A stretch of DNA of 17,764 nucleotides from Stephanodiscus triporus (lineage: Eukaryota > Bacillariophyta > Thalassiosirophyceae > Thalassiosirales > Thalassiosiraceae): positions 1 to 17,764 of the forward strand of contig JALLAZ010000369.1 in assembly GCA_036939755.1 (NCBI GenBank). Direction: 5' to 3'. Made by a program: the position numbers and the translations under genes. Of the stretch, positions 1-7,710 are shown one piece after another. Within the stretch, counting starts at the first letter, position 1. Each line of letters starts with the position of its first letter. Below the pieces are notes generated by a model. The model did no database searches and was not told the origin of the DNA. It saw only the letters and a list, made by a program, of their open reading frames with translations.

Positions 1-535
1 GAGTTTTCGCTCCCGCCAAAACAGTCAATGTCTCCTTTTAACTTTACCAGTCTTAATATTCTACACTACTCCCAGTGAGAGTATGAGACGGACAAATTTT
101 TGAACCAAATTCAAAAAGAAGCCACGGATCAACCCTCTGTGTTAAGAAATGAGAGGGGGGGGGGGAGGGGATGAATGTGAAATCAATTCGTCAAAATACT
201 ATTTCATGTTCAATAATGCGCAATAACTGCGACGGAATCACGAAAGAATCTTCTTCGTTGATTTCGTTTGTCAGCTACCGTTCTACCTAGAGTGCTCTCG
301 CCCAAGTGTGCGTTCTCCGATTGCTCCCCCAAGACGATGAGGGGCGCACTGCCCTCCGTCAATGCCGATGAGATCGACGTGGAAGTTGTGTTAAATGTAC
401 GTGCAGCCAATTCTAACCTCCGTGGCAGTGGAGGGCATCTCCTCATCGTGATATGCAATTGATAAGAAAGTCACATTGATTGCGTTGCGCCTGAACACGA
501 TCGGTGGTTGAAAACATCATATATTTATATGACCA
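1..535. other. Left flank without a supportable gene
   Basis: No convincing coding region. The stretch holds an 11-base G run (155-165) and a GC-rich patch at about 285-385 whose minus-strand frame is open (210-458) but matches nothing I recognise. It lies downstream of the minus-strand CIA30 gene and may contain its 3' UTR. An exon of a gene to the left cannot be excluded. Confidence 0.4.
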
Positions 536-1258
536 TCATTCTCTTAATGGAGATTCAATCTTCACTCCCGCAATTCGCTTCATCGTATTCACAATTGCGC
601 CAATAAACCTAAACGGATACACCACCCCAACCGTGAGGACACTCCTCGCCACCGCACGGAAGACATCGATGCACAATATGCACGCGGTCTTACCGATCGA
701 TGGGAATATGCCACCCGCGCCCGCCCTCCGACGGTAACGTATTCCGAACCAAATCGCGCCGATTCGACTCATCCCGCGATCGGCGCGAAGTATCCTCATG
801 GCGCTCTTGCGACGATTTGCCCTCTCGGAGAAGAAAAGTTTGGCCACGGGAAGGAGCACCCTCAGCGCCATCGGCCTCCTCTTCATGGACTCCTCCTTGG
901 TCAGGGTGTCCGGCACGTCAATGACGACGACGTCGTTGTCATCATCGTCGTCGTCGTCGGACGACGACGACGATGGAGATCCTGCCGAGTCGGCGTCATT
1001 ATTCTTGTAGAAGCCGATGCGCCGTATTCGCATCTCGAAGTAGCCCGGACGAAAGTTCTCGATCACGGTGGTGTTGGCCGCCATCCTGAACTTGGACATG
1101 GTCATGCCGATCTGATATATCCCCCCCGAGACGTTCAATTTCGGCCCGTCGGGAACGAGCCGCGGCCCGCGCACCAAACGAAAGTCGTCGAACGGCACCG
1201 TCACCCTCGCCCAGGCACTGCCGACGTCGTCGGCTTCGGCGACGGCGGCGTCGTTTTT

Positions 1259-1314
<56 letters not shown>

Positions 1315-2237
1315 TTCGGCCCGTCGGGAACGAGCCGCGGCCCGCGCACCATCCGAAAGTCGTCGAACGGCACCGTCACCCTCGCCCAGGCACTGCCGCC
1401 GTCGTCGGCTTCGGCGACGGCGGCGTCATCGGTGTCGTTTTTTGCCCTCGCCCCCACCGCCGCCGCCCTCTTCCTCCTCGCCTCGTCCATCGCGCCGCGC
1501 AGGTCGTACTCGGCCTGGTAAACCCTCTCCCCCCGACCCTCGTCCGTCCTAAGTGTCACCTTCCAAACCCTACGATCCGCCTCGTCGTCGCTCGTGAGCA
1601 TGCAATCGATGTAAACGCCGTCCATGTTCGACGCGTCCAGCGACGACGACGACGACGACGACGTCGACGTCGTCGACGAGACGAACGGCAGAGTGCGCAG
1701 TCCGCAGAAGCCGCCGCCGTCGGAACGGCACACGCCGGACCAGATCGCGTACGACTCGTTCGGCACGTCGCGGAGGGAGGAGAGGGATATCCCGCCCATG
1801 ATCGCGTCGTCGATACGCTCGAAGCTCGACGCGGACTTGTTCTTGATGTGGGGATCGTCGATCGAGAAGTCGAATACGGGGGCGTAGTGGGCCGTCGTCG
1901 ACGACGACGACGACGACGACGACGGAGACGACGACGACGACCTTGACGTGGAAGAAGACGCGACGCGCATTGTCGTAGTCGTCGTAGTCGTCGTAGTCGT
2001 CGTAGTCGTCGGCCGGCGTGAGCGAAATGACGACGACGTGCGGCATCGGGCGACGATCGACTCGACGATCGCCGTGGAGGAGGAACGACGCGGAACGACG
2101 GACGACGAGAACGCTCGTCCCGTCGACGAGAGCATCGCGAATAACGATAGTAACACCATCGTGATCGTCGTAATCGTCGTCGTCGAGACGATCGACGCCG
2201 GCCGCCGTCCGCTCGTTGGGGCCCCGTTTACGATCAT
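536..2237 (-). CDS. CIA30-domain protein, probably plastid-targeted; reading frame interrupted
   Basis: This is an NADH:ubiquinone oxidoreductase intermediate-associated protein 30 (CIA30) family member. The family serves as assembly factors for complex I or, in plastid relatives, for photosynthetic complexes. From the ATG at 2237, residues 27-43 form a hydrophobic signal segment ending in GRAF before SSS, an ASAF-like plastid cleavage site. A Ser/Thr-rich stretch follows, including 13 consecutive Thr (77-89). The CIA30 domain starts near residue 121, with the hallmark RIDDAIMGGIS (141-151) and GGGFCGLRTLPF. The C-terminal half of the domain (VSGGIYQIGMTMSKFRMA, then PGYFEMRIRRIGFY) lies in another frame, at 1204-536. 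The two halves are split by a 51-base C run and a near-duplicate of the VTVPFDDFR region, so as given the gene is broken. The tail carries an Asp-rich and Ser-rich run. An alternative start at 2159 would begin directly at the signal peptide. Confidence 0.8.
1136..1444. repeat. Diverged direct duplication flanking a 51-base C tract inside CIA30
   Basis: Copy A (1136-1260) and copy B (1311-1444) encode the same CIA30 segment. They differ by two adjacent substitutions (Leu versus Met in DDFR-L/M-VRGP), one further substitution and a 9-bp indel. They are separated by an unbroken run of 51 C at 1261-1311. The sequence adjoining the run on each side stops exactly where the unique sequence of the other copy would continue. 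This fits two haplotypes or read ends joined through a homopolymer better than a biological tandem repeat. Confidence 0.85.
1886..2010. repeat. GAC/GTC trinucleotide and hexanucleotide microsatellites in the CIA30 coding region
   Basis: Runs of GAC (about 1890-1940) and of a GTCGTA hexamer (about 1971-2010) encode poly-Ser and poly-Thr in the N-terminal linker of the minus-strand protein. Similar GAC/CGT runs lie at about 921-975 (Asp/Ser tail) and 1636-1665 (Ser loop in the domain). All are in coding sequence and keep the frame. Confidence 0.85.
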
Positions 2238-2748
2238 GTTTTTTTTATTTTACACTCCCCTAACAGCAGGGTCGTCGAATCAAGTATTGGAGGGGTCAGC
2301 AAGTCCCGCGAGAGATCCAGCGTGATGCTCCATTACTTGGGGGCAGCTATGGTAATTTATCGCGCTGGCAATAAAAACCGTAATCGCAGCAAACGTTGCC
2401 CTCCTCCTTGGAGAGCGTGGAGTGCTGACGCTCTGATATCTGACACATCATCATCATACTCTCTCTCGAGAGATCTTTTTGGAAAACTCTGTCGGAGTCC
2501 AATCCGCAACAAAAATAACACTTCCATAAAGGAATTAATACGACTCCTACGGTGCGTCATTTCGGGAGAATCTCGCGAATTGAACGAAGAATGAGAACAG
2601 GAAAATGTTGTAATCTCTGCGTCAGCCCAGATCAGAGATCAGAGAGCCGAGCCCTCTGCTTTTTTCACAGCAAACAACACAGCAGCTCTCCGCCATAAAA
2701 TTCAAGGCCAGACAACGAATCACCATCGACCCTCTCATCCTATCTAGT
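2238..2748. promoter_or_regulatory. Shared upstream region of the divergent CIA30 and MsrA genes
   Basis: A 511-bp stretch without a credible ORF lies between two diverging start codons and must hold both promoters. A T-rich block (2239-2252) sits next to the CIA30 start. An AT-rich CATAAAATTC (about 2694-2703) lies about 50 bp upstream of the MsrA ATG. No motif is strong enough to name. Confidence 0.4.
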
Positions 2749-3792
2749 ATGGCCCCAATATCTCGCGCGCTCTCCCTAGGTCTCATAATCGCCAAGGCAT
2801 CCGCATTCCACGCGCCCACTGCTGCCAAGAACATCATCAACGCGTCGTCCGCGTCCATTAACAACAACAACAACATCAACGTCATCGACGGCAGAGGCGG
2901 CGGCGGCAAGGATCCAACTCGGCAGACGACGACGACGACGACGACCGCGCGACGGATGATCGGCTCCATCGTGGACATGCTCTCCGGGGGAGGGGGCGGG
3001 GGCGGGGGCGACGGAGGCGGATTGATCTCGCCGAAACAGGCCCTCAAGGGACGGGATCGGAAGATGCCTGGGATCGCCGGACTCAGGCACTACGTGCTCA
3101 AGAACGACCTGGAGGAGGTCCCGCCGGGGCACGAGGTCGCGGTCTTCGGGAACGGCTGCTTCTGGGGGAGCGAGAAGGCCATGTGGCGCCTCCCGAAGGG
3201 GATACACTCCACGGCGGTGGGATACTGCGGGGGGTACACGCCGAATCCCACCTACGACGAGGCCTGCTCGGGGATGACGGGACACACCGAGGGGGTGAGG
3301 GTGGTGTACGATCCCGGCCAGATATCATTCGTCGACATACTTCGGATGTTCTGGGAGTCGCACGATCCCACCCAGCACATGGGACAGGGAAACGATCGTG
3401 GATCGCAGTACCGTTCCGGCTTTTACTATTTCAACGACGACCAGAGGCGACTGATCGAGTGTTCCAAGGCCGCGTACGAGACGGCGCTCGGCGGCGATCG
3501 CCGGATCAGGACCGAGATCGCATCCGCGTCCGACTACGACGACTACGGCGGACTTTGGTACTTCGCGGAGCCGTACCACCAGCAGTACCTGGCGAAGCCC
3601 GGATCGCGACCTTACTGCTCGGCCCAGCCCCAGGGGGTCAGCCTCCCGCCCTTCGAGTCGTGGGCGCCGGAGGACCTGAAGGAGAAGTACAGGCCGACGT
3701 TGCCCGAATCGTTCTGGAAGAAACACGGACCGGTGAGGGGGTGCTCGATCGTCAGGTTCGACAACGAGCCCATTAGCGAGGACTCGTATTAG
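2749..3792 (+). CDS. msrA: Peptide-methionine (S)-S-oxide reductase MsrA, plastid-targeted
   Basis: MsrA reduces the S epimer of methionine sulfoxide in proteins, repairing oxidative damage with thioredoxin or glutaredoxin as the usual reductant. The 347-aa single-exon ORF opens with a short signal peptide ending in ASAF-HAP (residues 18-23), the diatom plastid-import signature, so the enzyme is predicted to act in the stroma. A low-complexity linker (Asn, Thr and Gly runs, to about residue 95) precedes the catalytic domain at about 130-285. The active-site motif GCFWGSE has catalytic Cys137. GYCGGYTPNPTYDEACSG, GHTEGVRVVYDP, ESHDPTQ and GSQYRSGFYY are the expected MsrA blocks. Cys290 (RPYCSAQ) and Cys332 (VRGCSIV) are candidate resolving cysteines. 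The ATG at 2749 is chosen because the signal peptide starts there. GC-rich codons run throughout. Confidence 0.95.
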   Translation: MAPISRALSLGLIIAKASAFHAPTAAKNIINASSASINNNNNINVIDGRGGGGKDPTRQTTTTTTTARRMIGSIVDMLSGGGGGGGGDGGGLISPKQALKGRDRKMPGIAGLRHYVLKNDLEEVPPGHEVAVFGNGCFWGSEKAMWRLPKGIHSTAVGYCGGYTPNPTYDEACSGMTGHTEGVRVVYDPGQISFVDILRMFWESHDPTQHMGQGNDRGSQYRSGFYYFNDDQRRLIECSKAAYETALGGDRRIRTEIASASDYDDYGGLWYFAEPYHQQYLAKPGSRPYCSAQPQGVSLPPFESWAPEDLKEKYRPTLPESFWKKHGPVRGCSIVRFDNEPISEDSY

Positions 3793-4247
3793 GGGGGGGG
3801 GATGGGCGATGCATGTACGAGTGTGATATGCATCCGCGCCTCCTCCGTTCTTTCGTCTTTCTTTCTTTCTTTCTTTCTTTCGTCTGGGTACAAAACGATC
3901 GCTCAGGGGTGCGTTCGACTATGATATAGTAATGAAGAGATCGCACGCATATTGAAACCGCCGGTCCTATACTTCTCGGCGTCGTGTGACTCCTTGCGAT
4001 CACTGCATGGAATCATCTCTTCTTTCCAGGGCCTGCAACAACTGGCACAATTGTTGGTGGCAGATCCTTGAGCAAACGCGGTAGTGAGACGACTCATAGA
4101 ATTTTAATGTCATGAATCGATTTATTACACATCTTCGTCTAATCTAATTAGTGATCAACATCTTCCCAGTAAGCGAGAACAATGATTGGACCTTGGATAG
4201 CTCAACCCCTTGTGGCTATGAGATATAAGGAATAAGCAGGATAGTAT
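3793..4247. other. Intergenic region between convergent MsrA and Apple-like genes
   Basis: About 455 bp between two convergent stop codons, expected to hold both 3' UTRs. It opens with a short G run directly after the MsrA stop and includes the TTTC microsatellite listed separately. I see no supportable coding sequence. Confidence 0.5.
3858..3881. repeat. TTTC tetranucleotide microsatellite
   Basis: Six perfect TTTC units lie in the probable 3' UTR of MsrA, 66 bp after its stop codon. Confidence 0.9.
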
Positions 4248-5106
4248 CTATTCTACCGCCAACTCGAGTGTCGCAACATTAGCACCAACGAGCCTGGCAC
4301 AGTAATAATCACTCTTTTTCTGGGATTTCACGATGGAACCTTTCCCACTTTGGTTGGTCTTGGCACGAGCATAAGCACTAGTTTTCGTTTTGGTGTTCAA
4401 CGTGCCTGCATCGTACAGGCAACGGCATTCCATAGTAGGACACGCGAAGTCGAAGCCACGGAATTTGCCTCCTGTGACAACGCTTGCATCGGGGGTTTTG
4501 ACACATTTATTGGCACAGTCTGTAGCAGTCTTAACGCTGTTAATATTTCATGGGGACAAGCAAATGCAAATGAGAGAGAGGGGTTCAGAGAAGAAGAGGA
4601 TGATGAAAAATTGGCAATGTCGTCTCAGAAGCTTACTTTTTGAATTCGCCCCATTCGTAAGCTTCGTAGCGGGAATCACGGCACTCTGCATTGCTTGAAA
4701 AGATGTTAAAATTGTATGACTTCCCGTCGCGCTTTGTATTTCTCAGGATTGCCGTTATGGCCTGAGCCGAGACATGAATTACTAGTCCCACGTAGGCCTG
4801 CCATGTTGACTGGACCGTCAATGCTCTTGTCTACATCGTACTTGCTGCCCCCATCTCTATCGGTGGCGTTGTCTTCACTTGTACTTGATTGGTTGTCAGT
4901 ATTTGTGTCCGTCGAAACATACGCGATCACAGGCTTGGCAGTGCCTAGGAATGGTTATATTGTGGTGAGAAGCGCGACTGCATGGATCGAGCGAGCAAGA
5001 GCGCGAGGCGACTCACTTTTACCAGACATGACAATGATAACAGGCACATACCTTTGCTACTAGACGAGGCCAGCAGTAGAAGAATGACTTTTGCGAAGGA
5101 TTTCAT
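4248..5106 (-). CDS. Small secreted cysteine-rich protein with Apple/PAN-like domain, 4 exons
   Basis: I reconstruct exons 5106-5052, 4944-4835, 4761-4637 and 4536-4248, giving 192 aa. Introns are 107 nt (GTATGT to CCTAG), 73 nt (GTAGAC to CTCAG) and 100 nt (GTAAGC to AACAG), and all phases agree. The middle intron is the least certain. Exon 1 encodes a signal peptide (MKSFAKVILLLLASSSK). A Ser/Thr/Asp-rich segment follows. The last two exons then form a cysteine-patterned domain: AECRDSRYEAYEWGEFKN, TDCANKC, FRGFDFACPTMECRCLYDAG and YYCARL. This spacing resembles Apple/PAN-type adhesion domains of secreted stramenopile proteins, which bind carbohydrate or protein. The assignment is by pattern only. 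The end is rich in Lys and Thr. The gene diverges from the SPFH gene across about 270 bp. Confidence 0.6.
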
Positions 5107-5380
5107 CGTTGAGTGTATTTACGTTGGAGATGGTGTGTGTTGATGCGATTGGTTAATGATTTGGTATTATGAAAAGATGAAAAGCGTGATGTCTCTTCGG
5201 TGTCGAAGACAAACAACTCCATAGATACTGTTCTTGCATGTTCTTGCTTGTACGAATGTAGAGAGTACTCTACGATATTCTTTGCTCCAAATGCCGTAAA
5301 TAGTACAATTCCTACGTTAAGTGGGACTCAACTGCCCCACTACCTAGTACCGCCGCCACAACAACAGTGTGGTGCCCAAC
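5107..5380. promoter_or_regulatory. Short shared upstream region of Apple-like and SPFH genes
   Basis: These 274 bp separate two diverging ATGs, so both promoters must lie here or extend into the neighbouring gene. No TATA box or operator stands out. Confidence 0.4.
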
Positions 5381-7320
5381 ATGTTGGATGATATTATTTG
5401 TTTGCGGCGGCGCCGGGAGGGGGCCACGACGGCGCTCTCCTCCGCCATGATGGCGGACCCGGGTGAGACGTTCTGTAGCTCGTTTGTCACTCCAATACCT
5501 TCCCCGTCCCCCCCATTGATTTCGTCATTATTCATGTCCCCCCATCCTCAAGGAAAGATCCGCTTCGCCCTGCCGCTTTTCTGGTTCACGATACCCGAGG
5601 GATTTTACGGCCTCGTCTCCCGCCGTGGTGCTCGCGCGGACTACGTGGTCGATTCCGGCTCGTGGGGGAGGAGGGGGGGGCGCGAGGGTAGGTCGAAGTC
5701 GTCGCCGGTGTGGCCGTGCGGATTGCACTTCGGCCCGCCGTCGTTGAAAGTCTCTCATATGGTCACGAAGCAGGCAGTGTTATTCAGCCACAAGATCGAG
5801 GGATGCATGACCAAGGACAACGTCTCGACATGCATGGACGTGTCGATCGTTCTGCGCGTCATGGGCGACGATCCAGACGTGACCCCCGGCGACGATCCGA
5901 ACAACGTGTACAAATTCGTGCACGAGGTGACGCCGTTCGGATTGCAGGCGCAACTGCGGAGCGCGCTCGCCGTGGAAGCGCAGACGCTGACGCGATCCGT
6001 CTGCCACGCCGATGTGCTCGGGTTGAGAAATTTCGTTCGTTCCGAGGTGATGACTGCGAACGCGAAACGAGTGTCGTTCTCCGCCGAGGTTCGTGGGGGG
6101 GTGGTCGCCGCGGAAGAAGATAAAAACAAGCTTGGGGAGCGCGATCATCGCGACGCTCCCGTGGCATCAATGATGGACGCGATGAGGGTTCTTCTAAATC
6201 AACAGTTTAAGCAACAGGGTATTGAAATTTTGGAAGTTATCATCAAGGACATCACTCTCCCCAACCAAGTACAGTCACAAATGTCGCAACGGACCATGAT
6301 TATCAGTCAGTATGCCATGGAACGGTTGCAACAAAAGCATGCCGTGCAGTCCATGCTGCACGAAGATGACCTTAAGCTCAAACAAACATACATATTGGAC
6401 CAAACGAAAAAAATTCAGGAAGGAGAAGACGCCAAAGATGCCGTAATGGCTCAACTCGAATTGGACTTGCTTCGCGTGGAAGGCGAGGGTAAAATCCGAT
6501 CGATCGAAACGCAAATGTCCATCGATGTAGAGTTGGTGAAAGCGGAGAATAAATTGTCTGTGCAACGTATCGAGGATGAGACGAAGTTGGAGACTGAGAA
6601 GATTCGAGTACAATCCATGTCCGATGTGGAGGTGGAGTTGGCAGAGGCGAAGAACGAGGTAGATTTAATATTGGCCAAGGGGGATTTGGAGGTGGCAAAG
6701 AATGCCGCCAAGGGCGAGAAAGGTGCGTCGCCACAGCGTATGTTGCGTGTTTTCTTTGTCTCCGGTTCACTCAGTCGTCCTCCCTCGATTATGAAATATG
6801 CTCAGCAATTTTTAAAGCTGAGGGGATATCTGCCCCACTGAATAGAAGACTTAACGACCACCTCTCAAGTTTGCACTCGCTCAGGGCGCAGTCTGCATTG
6901 GCAAACAATGGTGAAGTATGTCTTTTGATATGCTTTATTCTCTCTATTGACCTACCCTTTAACATCATGCTAACCCACTTACTAAACTTGTCTGTCGTCC
7001 AGCTGGTCATTGTTGGAACAAAGGGAGGTGGATCTGTCCACTCACTCCTTCAGGCCGATGCCGCGCTGTCTTCCATACATGAAAACTGGGAAGATACATT
7101 ACATGATTCTATAATTACGGAAATAGTCATTGCATCATCAGGGAGAAGGGGTGCAAGAATAATGTTGGGCCTCCCCTTTGTGAACACCGCCCCAAGACGG
7201 AAAGGCACACAGTCACTTCCCGATTCGCGAACACTCCACCGTCAGAGAGTCCACGAAATAATTGCGGAGAGGAAGGAGACGAATCGACCAAAAATTAAAT
7301 TAGATGAGAACTTATCTTAG
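5381..7320 (+). CDS. SPFH/band 7 (stomatin-flotillin-like) membrane scaffold protein, 3 exons
   Basis: Exons 5381-6722, 6806-6915 and 7003-7320 give 589 aa. Introns are 83 nt (GTGCGT to CTCAG) and 87 nt (GTATGT, with a CTAAC branch-like site, to CCAG). SPFH proteins oligomerise on membranes as scaffolds. The SPFH domain begins near residue 59 with ALPLFWFTIPEGFYGLVSRRG and continues through LHFGPPSLKVSHMVTKQAVL, TKDNVSTCMDVSIVLRV, YKFVHEVTPFGLQAQLRSAL and IEILEVIIKDITLPNQVQ (to about 300). A long charged coiled coil follows (about 300-460), then a basic C-terminal tail. The hydrophobic N-terminal patch (ALPLFWF) may be the membrane-inserting hairpin. Residues 1-58 look unstructured, and ATG 5534 (residue 52) is a possible alternative start. 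Subfamily and organelle are undetermined. Codons are GC-rich up to about 6130 and clearly less so afterwards. Confidence 0.87.
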
Positions 7321-7710
7321 GTCACTACAAATCACCAGATAGTATTAGCAAAGATCCGTACAATGTTATGGTACTACCATGCTAATACATATGCCTAAAA
7401 CGTTAAAAGCCACATCGTTTTTCACGTTCGGTGTATCAAATGAATTCATCATCATCATGGGACCCCTAGAATAGCTTCTCAAAAGACTCTCCATGTGATC
7501 GATGACAAGCCTATAATGGCTGGTGATAGTAACAAAGCTGAAGACCGATTAGACCTCTGTACTCGGCCTTGGTTTCTCAAGATGTTATAAACAAAAAAAC
7601 TAACGTTCACTCATCAGAATATGAAGTCAACATTATCATTCACAATGAACGCTGATTCTGCTTAGCCAAAATGCTTGTTGTATTAGTCAAATTTATGGAA
7701 ATGGTCTAGA
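7321..7710. other. Convergent 3' intergenic region
   Basis: This AT-rich stretch lies between the stop codons of the SPFH gene (plus) and the PreP gene (minus). It is presumably both 3' UTRs. No ORF or repeat is worth listing. Confidence 0.5.

Noticed and set aside
1258..1521. Plus-strand ORF beginning with a poly-Pro run
   Set aside because: It is created by the C run and is antisense to the CIA30 frame.
3858..3881. TTTC array as a polypyrimidine tract of a 3' splice site
   Set aside because: MsrA already ends with a complete domain and stop upstream, and no downstream exon in phase is recognisable.
4350..4698. Plus-strand ORFs opposite the Apple-like gene
   Set aside because: They overlap the minus-strand exons and intron and show no known motif, whereas the spliced minus-strand model gives a signal peptide and a cysteine domain.
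6871..7320. Independent 149-aa gene
   Set aside because: It consists of the last two SPFH exons plus the stop-free intron. Splice sites and phases join it to the upstream ORF.
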